Numbered from the stretch's first letter, positions 8,408-17,870 are shown. The stretch: DNA of 47,716 nucleotides from Kofleriaceae bacterium (GCA_025357755.1 JANXOP010000286.1:1-47716); one strand, 5' to 3'. Program-made: numbers and translations. The notes: generated by a model not told the origin, from the letters alone.

Positions 8408-9640
8408 ATGGCGTCGCGCGATGGCTCGGCACGTCCGCCGAAGGCGAAGCCGAGCGACGGCGATGAAGCGACGGGCGACACGCGGTCACGTGCGAACAAG
8501 CGCACGAACGAACCGAACAGCCGCCGCTCGTCGGGCGATTTCGTCGATCAGATGGTGATGCAGCCGCTCGGCTCCGAGGATACGGGCAGGCATCGCAAGG
8601 CTTCTCTCGCGTCGGACTCGAGCCAGGAATCGGATCAGTTCGCGGCCGAAGCGGTACGTGCGCTCGCGATCGCGGCGCCGGATCTCGACGTGCTCCCGCC
8701 CGTCCTCGCGCCGGAACGCGTGCGCACCGAGAGCTCGGCCCCAGCGATCCGCAAGCGCGCCGCGACGATTCCGCCGACCCCCGAGCTGCTGCGGCCGCCG
8801 AGCGTGCAGTCGCCGCGTCGCGCGCCGACCGCGCAGCCCTTGTCGCGGCCGCCGACTGCGCCACCTCCAGATCTCGAGCGGGCGCTCGGCAAGACGCTGT
8901 TCGGCGGCGCGCCCGAGCTGCGTGCTCCGGCAAAGCTCGCGCGCGACGACGATGCCGCGACGACGATGCCCTCGATGCCCGTGGTCGATCCCGCGAACCT
9001 CGCGGCCGTGAGCGACTTCAACCGCTCGCGCAGTGATGCCGCGGTGACGAAGCCGCATCCCAAGCAGCCGGCTCTCGAATTCGACAGCTCGACCACGCAG
9101 CCCGCGATGCCACACGCTGCCGAGCCCGAGTCCGGTGAAGATACGCGCCCCGCTCTCCAGCTCCCACTACCGGCGCCGTCGATGTCCGATCCGTCGATCG
9201 ATCTCGGCGACCTCATCACGCCACCGCCGTCGCGCCCCGATCAGCGGATCGATGTGCGAGCCGACAAGCGCCCCGAGCACGCGACGAGCGAAGGGCCGAC
9301 CACGTGGGCGCGCGGGCTCGCTGCGCGGATCGATGCGAGCGGCGACGAGTTCAGTCAGGACACGCCCGCGCGACCGCCGACCCGCGGCGAGCTTCAGGCG
9401 AGTAGCGACGTGGTCCCCGATGCGACGCGCCAGCAATCGATCGAAGAGATCGAGAAGCTGCAGCGCAGCCCGATTGCTCGGCGCTCGTCCGAGGAGCTCG
9501 AGTTCACGCGTCGCGGCCCCTACCCGACCTCCGAGATTCGCGAAGAGGACATCGAGGCCGCGATCGAGATCGCACCTTCGGCACGACGCACCGGCGCGAT
9601 TCCGATCGGTATCGCGAAGAAGAAGCCGCCGACCGAATGA
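8408..9640 (+). CDS. Disordered Pro/Ala/Arg-rich protein, possibly the severed tail of the PgpH-like protein
   Basis: From the first ATG (8408) the product is 410 residues, rich in Pro, Arg, Ser, Ala and Asp, with no recognisable domain, signal peptide or membrane helix; most of it is predicted by eye to be disordered. Short acidic segments such as QEIEKL-type helices near the end (IEEIEKLQRSP, EEDIEAAIEIA) are the only ordered candidates. The frame is the same as the PgpH-like gene and is open from base 8309, directly after its TAG, with no ATG, GTG or TTG until 8408 and no clear ribosome site there. The local repeats SSRDSR (before the stop), ASRDSG and ASRDGS (after it) hint at one original reading frame. 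The stop overlaps the next start (ATGA at 9637-9640). Confidence 0.65.
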   Translation: MASRDGSARPPKAKPSDGDEATGDTRSRANKRTNEPNSRRSSGDFVDQMVMQPLGSEDTGRHRKASLASDSSQESDQFAAEAVRALAIAAPDLDVLPPVLAPERVRTESSAPAIRKRAATIPPTPELLRPPSVQSPRRAPTAQPLSRPPTAPPPDLERALGKTLFGGAPELRAPAKLARDDDAATTMPSMPVVDPANLAAVSDFNRSRSDAAVTKPHPKQPALEFDSSTTQPAMPHAAEPESGEDTRPALQLPLPAPSMSDPSIDLGDLITPPPSRPDQRIDVRADKRPEHATSEGPTTWARGLAARIDASGDEFSQDTPARPPTRGELQASSDVVPDATRQQSIEEIEKLQRSPIARRSSEELEFTRRGPYPTSEIREEDIEAAIEIAPSARRTGAIPIGIAKKKPPTE

Positions 9641-10278
9641 GATCTTCCAGCTGGATCGTGGTCGCTTGCGTGGTCGCGAGCTGCGCGAGTACGCAGCATC
9701 CAGCGGAGCCCGCGCCAGACGTTCGTGGCGAAGTGCGCGATGCCGAGACCGCCGAGAAAGCGCGGCAGCACGACGTCGCCCGCACGAAGTACGAACGCGC
9801 CATCACCGATGCCAAGGATCCCGAGTCCGCGGGCTACGCACGAGGTCGCTACGGCGAGACGCTCGCGACCTGGGGCGATTACAAAGCCGCGCTCACGCAG
9901 CTCGAGGCCTCGGTCGCCGCCTACCCGAACGACCCCGCACCGTGGCACGACCTCGGCGTGGTCCGCGAGCACGAGGGCGACTCGCCCGGTGCGATCATCG
10001 CGCTCGATCACGCGGTCGCGCTCGCGAAGACCGATTGGCGCCCGCGGCTCGCGATCGCGGCGCTGCGCTGGAAGCTCGCCGGGCATTGTTTCAAGCAGCC
10101 GGGGCGCGATTGCTCGCACGAGGTCGCAGCGACGAAGGCCGAGTACGAGGCGATGCTCCAGCTCGACCTCCCGGAGCGGCTTCGCACCAAGGTCAGCTGG
10201 GCGCTCGATCAGCTCGCGCTCCCTCGCGCAGGCACCGCGCCCGCCCCCGAACCAGCGGCACCTCCGCTAACCCCGTGA
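9637..10278 (+). CDS. Lipoprotein with TPR repeats
   Basis: A 213-residue protein beginning with a lipoprotein signal (WIVVACVVASC, lipobox VASC at residues 13-16), so it is probably anchored in the outer or inner membrane. Residues about 35-150 contain TPR-like helical pairs (ARTKYERAITDAK, YKAALTQLEASVAAYPND, APWHDLGVVREHEGDSPGAI), a protein-interaction scaffold. The end is Pro/Ala-rich. The ATG overlaps the upstream stop by 4 bases, indicating translational coupling, and the HEAT-repeat gene follows 13 bases downstream. A scaffold role for an envelope assembly is plausible, but no specific partner can be named. Confidence 0.8.
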   Translation: MRSSSWIVVACVVASCASTQHPAEPAPDVRGEVRDAETAEKARQHDVARTKYERAITDAKDPESAGYARGRYGETLATWGDYKAALTQLEASVAAYPNDPAPWHDLGVVREHEGDSPGAIIALDHAVALAKTDWRPRLAIAALRWKLAGHCFKQPGRDCSHEVAATKAEYEAMLQLDLPERLRTKVSWALDQLALPRAGTAPAPEPAAPPLTP

Positions 10279-10291
10279 CATACTCGGCGCG

Positions 10292-12835
10292 ATGATCCGG
10301 TTGCGCGTCGCCCTCGGCCTCCTGCTGCTCGGCGGCACCGCCCACGCCGACAAGTTCAATTGGGAAGGCCAGGTCGAAGTCGACGCGGCCGACCTCTCGT
10401 CCGCCGACGACAAGAAACGGATCGATGCGGTTCGGCTGCTCGCGATGGACGACATCCATCTGAGCCAACCATTCCTGCTCGTGGCGCTCGCCGACAAAGA
10501 TCTCGCGGTGCGCAGCGAAGCTGCCAAGGCGCTCGGACTCGGTGCCGCGACCGCGGCCGTGCCCGCGATGATCGAGTGGCTCGCAGATTCCGACGCGCGC
10601 GTCCGTGCGATCGCGGCGGAGGCACTCGGTGAGATCGGCGGCCCGCAAGCGACCCAGGCCCTGACCCGGACGCTGGGCGACGCGGATCCCGCGGTCCGCC
10701 AGCGCGCCGTGAAGGCCCTCGGCAAGATCGGGATGCGCGGCAATGCCGCGGTCGTCGCGGCGCTGATCCCGCGCCTCGAGGACGACAAGGCCGATGTCCG
10801 GCGCGAGACCGTCGACCAACTCGAGCAACTCGGCGACAAGCGCGCGGTGATCCCACTGGTCTCGCGATTCAACGATACGTCGCGCGATGTCGTGAAGGCC
10901 GCGGTGCGTGCGGTCGGCAGGCTCGGCGATCGCTCGGCGGTGCCCGCGCTGATCCGGTTGATGAATGATACCGACGAGAATGTCCGCACGGGTGCGGTCG
11001 GATCGCTGGGTCAGCTCGGCGCGGTCGAGGCGATCGATGCGCTGACCGAACAGCTCGGCGCCGGCGTGATGGATACGTTCCGCGGCAAGGTCGCATACGC
11101 GCTCGGTCAGATCGCGGCGTCACCCGGGGCCGGCAAGCCCGGCGAAGATGCGATGCGCGTGCTGGTCGAGAGCCTCGCCTTCGCGCAGAGCCGCAACCAG
11201 GCCAAGGAAGCGCTGCGCGTCGCGGGCAAGGCGGCGGTGCCCGCGCTGGTCGCGCATCTCGGTGGGCGGATCAAAGGTGATCCGACCTCGGCGGTGATCC
11301 TGCTCGCCGACAATGGTGATGCCCGTGCGACCGCCGCGCTGACCGCAGAGCTCGAGCGCGGCCGCGTCGCAATGCCGCTCGTGTTGAAGGCGCTCGGTGC
11401 GACCCACGATCCGGACGCGCTCGTGCCCGTGCTCGGCGCGGTCTCGAACAAGGATGCCGCGATCCGGATCGCGGCGATGGAAGCGCTGCGCCCGTTGCTC
11501 GGCAACGATGCACGTGCCGGCGACGTGCTGATCGAGCGCCTCGGCGACGACGATCTCGAAGTGCGGATCCTCGCAGCTGAGTACCTCGGCACGCTGCAGA
11601 TCGCGACTGCGGCGCCGACGCTGATCGGCCTCGCCGGTCCCGGCAACCCCGCCCGCCTGAGGCTCGCTTCGATCGACGCGATCGGCGAGATCGGGGCGAC
11701 GCATCCCTCGCCCGCGGCAGCGAAGCTGCTGGTCGACGTGTTACGCGAAGGCCCGACCGAGCTCCACCTCGCGGCGTCCGCGGCGCTCGCGCGGAGCTCG
11801 GATCCGAGCGCGATCAGCGCGCTGATCAGCCTCGCCGAGACCGACCGCGGGCCGACGCGCCACGAAGTCGTGCGCGCACTCGGCGGTACGCTGCGCGGAC
11901 ATCCGGATCCGAACGGTCGCAAGACGCTGCGCATGCTCGCACAGGACGCGAACGCGAAGGTCGCGGGCGCCGCGATCGCCGGGCTCGCTGCTGCGGGTGA
12001 TATCAGCGATGCGCCGTTCTTACGCTCGCTGGTCGTCGAAGCGGCGGCCGATCGTAGGCGTGCGGCCGCCTGGGCACTCGGCGAGCTCCACGACACCGGC
12101 TCGATCGCGACGCTGCTCGACGTGCTCGGCATTCATGACGATCGCCTCGTCGGCGATGCTGCGTGGTCGCTCGGTGAGATCGCCGCGAATGCACCGACCA
12201 AGATCGAGGTTGCGAAGCTGTTCGAACGGTTCACGTTCCTCGCGAGCAAGGGCGGCTGGGCCACCGCGATCGACGGCAGTGCCGCCCTCGCACGGACGCT
12301 GTGGGCCGTGCCGCGCGAGGTGCGCACCAGCCAGCGCGCGAACCTCGTCAAGCTCGCATTCCACAAGTCCCGGCTCGTGCGGATCAATGTCGCGCTCGCG
12401 CTCTCGAGCCTGACCGGCGACGACGAAGCCGCCAGGACACTGATCCAGCTGCTCGACGATACGAGCCCGCACGTTCGCGCAGCGGCGGCCGATGGCCTCG
12501 CGCGCCTCGCGGCGGGCGCACCGAAGCCGGCGATCACCGCGGCCCTCGAGGCTGCGGCGAAGGCCGAAACCGATCCGGATCGGAAGGCGCGGGTTCAGGC
12601 GGACCTCGCGAAGGCGCCGGCGCCGGTCGCGCGCAGCGAGTGGCGCAACCTCTACGTCGTCGATGTCGGCGCCGACGATGCGCGCGTCCGCCAGGAGCCG
12701 TTCTTCGTGCACGGCGACGACGGTGTCGTGTGGGCGAGCTACACCGACGCGCGCGGCGAGCTCACGAGCGAGCACATGCCACCGAACATCGGCCCGGGCA
12801 ACGTGTGGTCGGCGAGCCGCGAGTCCGAGTATTGA
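10292..12835 (+). CDS. Secreted HEAT-repeat protein
   Basis: An 847-residue protein with a cleavable signal peptide (LGLLLLGGTAHA, residues about 8-20, cut before DKFNW). Almost the whole remainder is tandem HEAT/PBS-lyase-type repeats of about 31-37 residues with the pattern AVPALI..L.D.D..VR..A..ALG.IG, for example AVPALIRLMNDTDENVR and AAPTLIGLAGPGNPAR, forming an extended solenoid that binds protein partners. The last 60 residues (after about 780) are non-repetitive. It follows the TPR lipoprotein by 13 bases; two periplasmic scaffold proteins side by side suggests they act together. The transcript ends at the hairpin at 12845-12889. Confidence 0.87.
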   Translation: MIRLRVALGLLLLGGTAHADKFNWEGQVEVDAADLSSADDKKRIDAVRLLAMDDIHLSQPFLLVALADKDLAVRSEAAKALGLGAATAAVPAMIEWLADSDARVRAIAAEALGEIGGPQATQALTRTLGDADPAVRQRAVKALGKIGMRGNAAVVAALIPRLEDDKADVRRETVDQLEQLGDKRAVIPLVSRFNDTSRDVVKAAVRAVGRLGDRSAVPALIRLMNDTDENVRTGAVGSLGQLGAVEAIDALTEQLGAGVMDTFRGKVAYALGQIAASPGAGKPGEDAMRVLVESLAFAQSRNQAKEALRVAGKAAVPALVAHLGGRIKGDPTSAVILLADNGDARATAALTAELERGRVAMPLVLKALGATHDPDALVPVLGAVSNKDAAIRIAAMEALRPLLGNDARAGDVLIERLGDDDLEVRILAAEYLGTLQIATAAPTLIGLAGPGNPARLRLASIDAIGEIGATHPSPAAAKLLVDVLREGPTELHLAASAALARSSDPSAISALISLAETDRGPTRHEVVRALGGTLRGHPDPNGRKTLRMLAQDANAKVAGAAIAGLAAAGDISDAPFLRSLVVEAAADRRRAAAWALGELHDTGSIATLLDVLGIHDDRLVGDAAWSLGEIAANAPTKIEVAKLFERFTFLASKGGWATAIDGSAALARTLWAVPREVRTSQRANLVKLAFHKSRLVRINVALALSSLTGDDEAARTLIQLLDDTSPHVRAAAADGLARLAAGAPKPAITAALEAAAKAETDPDRKARVQADLAKAPAPVARSEWRNLYVVDVGADDARVRQEPFFVHGDDGVVWASYTDARGELTSEHMPPNIGPGNVWSASRESEY

Positions 12836-12844
12836 CCGTGAAGA

Positions 12845-12889
12845 ACCGTCCACGGCGGTAACAACATCCCGTCGGCTGGACGGTGTTTT
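12845..12889. terminator. Bidirectional intrinsic terminator
   Basis: ACCGTCCA (12845-12852) pairs perfectly with TGGACGGT (12877-12884) across a 24-base loop. On the plus strand it is followed by GTTTT; on the minus strand by TCTT. It lies between the convergent stops of the HEAT-repeat gene (12835) and the sigma factor gene (12893), so it can end both transcripts. The loop is long, which lowers confidence. Confidence 0.65.
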
Positions 12890-12892
12890 GAT

Positions 12893-13564
12893 TCACGCAG
12901 CGCGCTTGATGCCGTAGTCGCGCGCCGCAAACCCGGAGAGCTCGGTCTCGAGCACGCGACGCGCGCGGAACAGACGCGACATCACGGTACCGATCGGGAC
13001 GTGCAACGCATCGGCGATGTCCTTGTACTTCTCGCCCTTGAGATCCGCGCGCTCGACGACGTCGCGATAGTCGGCACCGAGGTGACCGAGGGCGTCGTGC
13101 ACTTCATCCGAGAGCGCGTCTTCGACGAGCGCCTCTTCGACATCGTCGGTACGATCTTGATCGCGACCGTAGAGAGCGATCAGCGCATCGCCCGGCCGCT
13201 CGATCGCGAACTTCTGATGACGACGGCGCTTGCGATAGCCATTGATGAACGAGTTGGTCAGGATGCGGAACAACCACGCCCGCAGGTTCGAGCCCGGCTC
13301 GAAGCTCGCCCACGCGCACATCGCACGCATCAGCGTCTCCTGCACGAGGTCCTTTGCCATGTCAGGGTCGCGGCAGATCCGCATCGCGACGCCGTAGAGC
13401 TCGGCCTGGTGCGGCATGCACGCGAGCGTGAATGCCGCGTGCGGGTCGGCCTTCATCACGGTCTTGCTCGAGCCTTCCGCGCGCACCGATCGCGGCGCAG
13501 TTACTTGCGAGCGAACGAGACGAGACGAAGTGGGGATGCTGGGCTTGGCCGAAGTGCGCGACAT
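12893..13564 (-). CDS. ECF-type RNA polymerase sigma factor
   Basis: A 223-residue sigma-70 family protein. Region 2 reads AKDLVQETLMRAMCAWASFE then GSNLRAWLFRILTNSFI and a basic YRKRRRHQK; region 4 has the helix-turn-helix GEKYKDIADALHVPIGTVMS followed by RLFRARRVLE. Two starts are possible: ATG at 13564 (given here), or ATG at 13456 (MKADPHAAF), which removes 36 poorly conserved residues and gives the usual ECF length of about 187; the latter has a GGAAGG about 15 bases upstream. Extracytoplasmic sigma factors are normally held by an anti-sigma factor, but none is next to this gene, so control may be through transcription or a distant partner. It ends at the shared terminator with the HEAT gene. 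Confidence 0.9.
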   Translation of the reverse strand: MSRTSAKPSIPTSSRLVRSQVTAPRSVRAEGSSKTVMKADPHAAFTLACMPHQAELYGVAMRICRDPDMAKDLVQETLMRAMCAWASFEPGSNLRAWLFRILTNSFINGYRKRRRHQKFAIERPGDALIALYGRDQDRTDDVEEALVEDALSDEVHDALGHLGADYRDVVERADLKGEKYKDIADALHVPIGTVMSRLFRARRVLETELSGFAARDYGIKRAA

Positions 13565-13594
13565 GCAAGCCTGTTAAGCAGGCGACGTGCCACG

Positions 13595-13630
13595 AGTAAG
13601 TACCTATAAACAATGGCGTTACGATCGATC
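13595..13630 (-). promoter_or_regulatory. AT-rich patch upstream of the sigma factor gene (candidate promoter)
   Basis: Reading on the minus strand, TTGTTTATAGG lies about 40 bases before the 13564 start, in the gap after the nnrD-like stop. It is a clear local drop in GC within a very GC-rich region and TTATAG could serve as a -10 box, but no convincing -35 box at the right distance was found. Low confidence. Confidence 0.2.
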
Positions 13631-13656
13631 GCGGGTGCCTGGACACGGCGTGTGTC

Positions 13657-15168
13657 TCAACCCAGACGCGGGATCTTCGCGAGTATTCCCGCAACCGCCA
13701 CGGGAAGGTCCGACGAGATCACGCCGCGGTCTCCATGTAGGACCGCCAGCACATCTCCAGCGCGGCCGTGTACGTACACGCCGGCACGCGCAGCGTCACT
13801 CGCCGAGAGGCCCTGCGCCAGCAGCGCACCGATCACCCCCGCGAGCACGTCGCCACTCCCCGCCGTGCCGAGCGCCGGACCGCCGCTCGAGTTGATCGAG
13901 CAGTAGTCGTCCGCCAGCGTGCCGTCGCATACGATCGTGCGCGCACCCTTGAGCACGACGACCGCACGAGTCTGCGTTGCCAGCGTGCGTGCCGCGGCCA
14001 GGCGATCGGCTTCGACCTCCCTGATCGTGCTGCCGAGCAAGCGGGCTGCTTCACCCGGGTGTGGCGTGATCACGATCGGTCCGTGCGCCTTCGCGAGGGC
14101 ACCGGTCACGCCCGCGATCAGGTTCAACGCATCGGCATCGAGCACCGCCGGCACGCCGACCGCGAGGACGTCGGCCACCCAGCGTGCCGCGCGCTCGCTC
14201 TTGCCGAGGCCCGGTCCGATCACTACCGCGGCTTTGCCCTCGAGCAGCTTCACGATCGAGTCCGAGCTCTCGGTGATCTGTCGCGTCATGATCGAATCGT
14301 CGGCCGTCAGCTCGCCCTCGGCGGCGAGCGTGACGAGCCCGGCGCCTGCACGTAGCGCCGCCATCGCCGAGAGCCTCCCGGCGCCGCGCATGCCGGGCGA
14401 ACCACCGACGACCAGGACGTGTCCGCGCGTGCCCTTGTGATCGAGCGGGGTGATCCGCGGCAACCAGCCCGAGATATCGCTCTCCTCGACGAGCCCTGCC
14501 CGGACGCCCTGCGTCGCGAGCAGGCCCGGCGGCACGCCGATATCGCACACGGTGACCTGTCCGCAGTACGCGAAGCCCGGCGAGGTCACGAGCGCGATCT
14601 TGTGCGCCGCCATCGTCACCGTACGGTCCGCCTTGACTGCCACGCCGAGGACCTTTCCTGTGTCCGCATGTAGCCCCGACGGGATGTCGAGGGCGAGCCG
14701 CTGCGCGCCCCGATTGATCACCTCGACGATGTCGGCATAATGGCCTTCGATCGGTCGCGCGAGCCCGACGCCGAACAGCGCATCGACCACGACCGCGGCA
14801 TGCATGATCTCGTCCGCGAGCTCGGCGAGCTCCGTGGCCGTATCGATCATCCGTACCACGCCACCTGCACGCTCGAGGATCGCGAGGTGCGCCGCCGCAT
14901 CGCCGATGATCTTCGAGCGCGGCACGGCGAGATAGACGACCGCTTCGAGGTGGTGTGCTCGCAAGACCCGCGCGACGACGAAGCCATCTCCGCCGTTGTT
15001 GCCCGGCCCGCAGACCACCGCGACCCTGCCGCCGTTCGTCATCTCTCGCGCCACGTTGGCGACCGCACGACCTGCGGTCTCCATCAAGGTCAGCGCCGGG
15101 ATGCCGACGTCCTCGATCGTCGCCTGATCCAAGGCACGCATCTCGTTCGCGGTGACGACGGGCATCAT
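13657..15168 (-). CDS. nnrD: Bifunctional NAD(P)HX epimerase / ADP-dependent NAD(P)HX dehydratase
   Basis: A 503-residue fusion enzyme that repairs hydrated NADH/NADPH. The N-terminal YjeF_N epimerase half (about 1-215) has the standard start TANEMRALDQATIEDVGIPA, LMETAGRAVA and the GPGNNGGDGF loop (54-62). The C-terminal kinase-like dehydratase half (about 225-500) has VVGGSPGMRGAGRLSA, VIGPGLGKSERA, TPHPGEAARLLG and the nucleotide motif GTAGSGDVLAGVIGALLAQG. Length and domain order match E. coli NnrD/YjeF. The start is ATGATG at 15168, either codon possible; no strong ribosome site is seen. It is divergent from the lipoprotein gene at 15226 and upstream of the sigma factor gene on the same strand, 92 bases apart. 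The symbol follows the E. coli fusion protein naming. Confidence 0.93.
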   Translation of the reverse strand: MMPVVTANEMRALDQATIEDVGIPALTLMETAGRAVANVAREMTNGGRVAVVCGPGNNGGDGFVVARVLRAHHLEAVVYLAVPRSKIIGDAAAHLAILERAGGVVRMIDTATELAELADEIMHAAVVVDALFGVGLARPIEGHYADIVEVINRGAQRLALDIPSGLHADTGKVLGVAVKADRTVTMAAHKIALVTSPGFAYCGQVTVCDIGVPPGLLATQGVRAGLVEESDISGWLPRITPLDHKGTRGHVLVVGGSPGMRGAGRLSAMAALRAGAGLVTLAAEGELTADDSIMTRQITESSDSIVKLLEGKAAVVIGPGLGKSERAARWVADVLAVGVPAVLDADALNLIAGVTGALAKAHGPIVITPHPGEAARLLGSTIREVEADRLAAARTLATQTRAVVVLKGARTIVCDGTLADDYCSINSSGGPALGTAGSGDVLAGVIGALLAQGLSASDAARAGVYVHGRAGDVLAVLHGDRGVISSDLPVAVAGILAKIPRLG

Positions 15169-15225
15169 GGAAACTGCAGCCTAGCAGAGCCGCAACCCTC
15201 GCCCTTCCAGGCTGTCCTGCCTTCG

Positions 15226-16455
15226 ATGCTCCGGTTACTCATCGCGTCTATCGCGCTCGCGGGCTGCGCCGTACCGGTCCAACGAGCTCGCGCGCCGGTT
15301 GACACGTGTTTGCTCGACGCGTCGATCGAGTACGACCCATTCGACGGCGAGTCGCGCGCAGCGATCGCGCAGGTCGCTCGTGGATCGTGTCCGATGGTAT
15401 CGTTCGACCACGCAGTTGGCGAATCGGCTGCAGCCCTCGCCGTGCGCGCCCAACTGCACGAGCTCAGGGGCGACGCCAGGGGTGCACTCGAGTTGTACCT
15501 GCGAGCCAGTCACCTGCCGGCTCACCAAACTACTGACTTTCGAGCTCGTATCTGGCTTGCGATCGGCCACCTCGATCGCGACGCGAACGACGTGGCTGCC
15601 GAGCAGTGGGCGTACCACCGGGCGCTCGCAGCCGCACCGCCTCCCGAGGCCGAGAACCATCGCTGGCAGGATTGTCACGACGAACGGTGGCTGAACTGCG
15701 TGGAGCTCTATCAGATCACGCATCGCTTGCTCGAGCTGAACCTCGGCGACATCGAAGCACTGCGTGCGGAGATCAAGCTTGCATCCGGCGTCGGCAACGA
15801 CCAGGCGATTCACCGTGTGCTGCTGCAGCTGGCAGCGATCGAGCCCGCGCTCGCCGACGAGCTCGAGCTCACGCTCGCTCGGAGCGGTGATCGCTCGCAT
15901 CGCGAGCGCATCCAGATCGATGCGATGGAGGAGACTCGAGACCCCGAACACGTGCTGGCTGATGGTGACGTTCACGAAAATGCACCGTCAGCGCACGATC
16001 GGGACGAGTCTCGGCGGCTATGGCAGGGCGGCCTGATGCTTGCCGGTGGCGCATCGTTGCAGGGCGAGTCGGTGTTCACGATCGGTGGCTTTCTCCGTCA
16101 CACGTTCGGACGTCGACGTCGATCTTGCCTGATCCCCGCAAGCGAGCCCCGGCTGACCTCGGTCGAATCCAGCGTCGCGCTCGAACGAAATGCAACCGCG
16201 ACCGTCGCTCTCGAGTCCTGGCGGCACGAGCGAGTGGGCCCCATGTTCATGCTCGGGATTGGCGGCGGGATCCGAGGTGGCGTGCGCTTCGCCACGTCCA
16301 CTCGTGACAGGGATCGCATCGTGCTCGGCGGCAGCCTCGGCGTCGCGGTTGGAACGCGTGCGTCGCCGATCGAGCTCGGCGCGAGACTCGAGCAATGGGC
16401 CGTCGGATCGTACGAGCTGCGCGCGCTCGCGACGCTCAGCGTTCGCGTCTACTAA
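15226..16455 (+). CDS. Lipoprotein with helical-repeat N-terminal half and beta-rich C-terminal half
   Basis: A 409-residue protein beginning with a lipoprotein signal (LLIASIALAGC, lipobox LAGC at 11-14). Residues about 60-250 are helical and TPR-like (ALAVRAQLHELRGDARGALE, WAYHRALAAAPPPEAE). Residues about 265-409 alternate hydrophobic and polar residues with many Gly and end in Tyr (GGLMLAGGASLQGESVFTI, GGGIRGGVRF, LATLSVRVY), the look of outer-membrane beta strands with the usual C-terminal aromatic residue. A lipidated protein with a barrel-like end is unusual, but eight or fewer strands could be accommodated. The frame is open upstream, but the ATG at 15226 directly begins the signal peptide. 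No family is recognised. Confidence 0.75.
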   Translation: MLRLLIASIALAGCAVPVQRARAPVDTCLLDASIEYDPFDGESRAAIAQVARGSCPMVSFDHAVGESAAALAVRAQLHELRGDARGALELYLRASHLPAHQTTDFRARIWLAIGHLDRDANDVAAEQWAYHRALAAAPPPEAENHRWQDCHDERWLNCVELYQITHRLLELNLGDIEALRAEIKLASGVGNDQAIHRVLLQLAAIEPALADELELTLARSGDRSHRERIQIDAMEETRDPEHVLADGDVHENAPSAHDRDESRRLWQGGLMLAGGASLQGESVFTIGGFLRHTFGRRRRSCLIPASEPRLTSVESSVALERNATATVALESWRHERVGPMFMLGIGGGIRGGVRFATSTRDRDRIVLGGSLGVAVGTRASPIELGARLEQWAVGSYELRALATLSVRVY

Positions 16456-16495
16456 ATTTAGCCCGGTTCGTTTGATCCTCGACCTGCGTTTGTGT

Positions 16496-17851
16496 TCAGG
16501 CCTTGGTCGAGGTCGCGAGCACGGCCGCGATCTCGTCGGCCCACGCCTTGATCAGGGTCTCGTCGCTACCTTCGATCATCACGCGCGCCTTGCTCTCGGT
16601 GCCGCTGTAGCGGACGAGCACGCGCCCATCGCCGGCGAGCTTTTGCTCGACATCGGTGATCGCCTTCATCACGGCCGGCAGCTGATCGAGCGGGACCTTG
16701 CGCTCGACCTGGAGGTTGACCAGGACCTGCGGCATCCGGGTCATGACCTTCGCGAGCTCCGAGAGTGGCTTCTGCTCGGCCTGCATGATCGCGAGCACGC
16801 GGAGCGCCGCGACGATGCCGTCGCCCGTGGTGGCGTGATCGAGGAACACGAGGTGGCCCGATTGCTCGCCTCCGAAGTTGTAGCCCTCGCGCCGCATCTC
16901 CTCGACGACGTAGCGATCGCCGACCTGCGTTCGTACGACGGTGCCGCCGTGCGCCTTGATCGCGCGCTCGAGGCCGATGTTCGACATCACGGTCGCGACC
17001 AGGGTGTTCCGCGCCAGCGTGCCCGCGGTGATCATCCGGGTCGCACACAGCGCCATCAACGCGTCGCCATCGATCACGTTGCCGTGCTCGTCGCACAATA
17101 CGCAGCGATCACCGTCACCATCGAGCGCGACCCCGAGGTGCGCATCGTGGACGCGCACGGCCTCGCACATCGCCTCGGGGTACAGCGCTCCGGCACGAGC
17201 ATTGATGTTCTTGCCGTTCGGGTTCGTATGGATCGCGATGACCTTCGCGCCGAGCTCCTCGAACACGGCGGGCGCCACGCGGTACGCGGCTCCGTGCGCT
17301 CCGTCGACGACGACCCGGAGACCATCGAGGGTGGCGGTCGCGGGGAACGTCGACTTGCAAAACACGACGTAGCGACCGCGTGCATCCTCGAGCCGGCGGT
17401 TGTAGCCGACGTCGCCGGGAGCGGCGCGCTGCCCGTCGAGCTCGGGCGAGCGCATCAGCGCCTCGATCTCGGCCTCGACGGTATCGGGGAGCTTGTAGCC
17501 ATCGCGCGCGAACACCTTGATGCCGTTGTCGGCGAACGGGTTGTGCGACGCCGAGATCACGACGCCGGCGTCGCACCGCATGGACGAGGTGATGAACGCG
17601 ATACCGGGTGTCGGGAGCGGGCCGGTCAGCCAGACATCGGCGCCCATCGAGACGATGCCCGCGGCGAGCGCCGACTCGAACATGTAGCCCGAGAGGCGGG
17701 TATCTTTTCCGATCGCGATGCGGGTGTGGCGGCCGGGCTGCTTGAGGCGCGCGGCGATGGCCATGCCGAGGCGCATCACGGTCTCGCCGGTCATCGGCTC
17801 GACGTTCGCGACGCCACGCATTCCGTCGGTGCCGAACAAGGTGCGTGTCAT
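16496..17851 (-). CDS. glmM: Phosphoglucosamine mutase
   Basis: A 451-residue enzyme converting glucosamine-6-phosphate to glucosamine-1-phosphate for peptidoglycan and LPS precursor UDP-GlcNAc. The family landmarks are complete: N-terminus [11 protein letters not shown], the phosphoserine loop [13 protein letters not shown] with catalytic Ser102, the Mg loop DGDGDR, the sugar loop GEQSGH and the phosphate loop [12 protein letters not shown]. The start at ATG 17851 matches the usual first residues; a GTG at 17869, one base after the upstream stop, would add six residues. It is the last gene of the tilS-to-glmM cluster, directly behind cdaA-cdaR as in Firmicutes, where CdaR/GlmM are known to modulate CdaA. 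Confidence 0.95.
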   Translation of the reverse strand: MTRTLFGTDGMRGVANVEPMTGETVMRLGMAIAARLKQPGRHTRIAIGKDTRLSGYMFESALAAGIVSMGADVWLTGPLPTPGIAFITSSMRCDAGVVISASHNPFADNGIKVFARDGYKLPDTVEAEIEALMRSPELDGQRAAPGDVGYNRRLEDARGRYVVFCKSTFPATATLDGLRVVVDGAHGAAYRVAPAVFEELGAKVIAIHTNPNGKNINARAGALYPEAMCEAVRVHDAHLGVALDGDGDRCVLCDEHGNVIDGDALMALCATRMITAGTLARNTLVATVMSNIGLERAIKAHGGTVVRTQVGDRYVVEEMRREGYNFGGEQSGHLVFLDHATTGDGIVAALRVLAIMQAEQKPLSELAKVMTRMPQVLVNLQVERKVPLDQLPAVMKAITDVEQKLAGDGRVLVRYSGTESKARVMIEGSDETLIKAWADEIAAVLATSTKA

Positions 17852-17870
17852 CGCTCGATGACGTATCACA

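Noticed and set aside
8408-9640. Secreted or surface protein call for the disordered protein
   Set aside because: There is no signal peptide or membrane helix; it may only be the tail of the PgpH-like protein.
13569-13583. GCCTG-TTAAG-CAGGC inverted repeat just upstream of the 13564 start of the sigma factor gene, as an operator
   Set aside because: Arms of only 5 bp occur often by chance and no second copy was found elsewhere.
16477-16512. Inverted repeat CCTCGACC / GGTCGAGG around the glmM stop, as a terminator
   Set aside because: It overlaps the end of glmM coding sequence, has a 20-base loop and no U-run on either strand.
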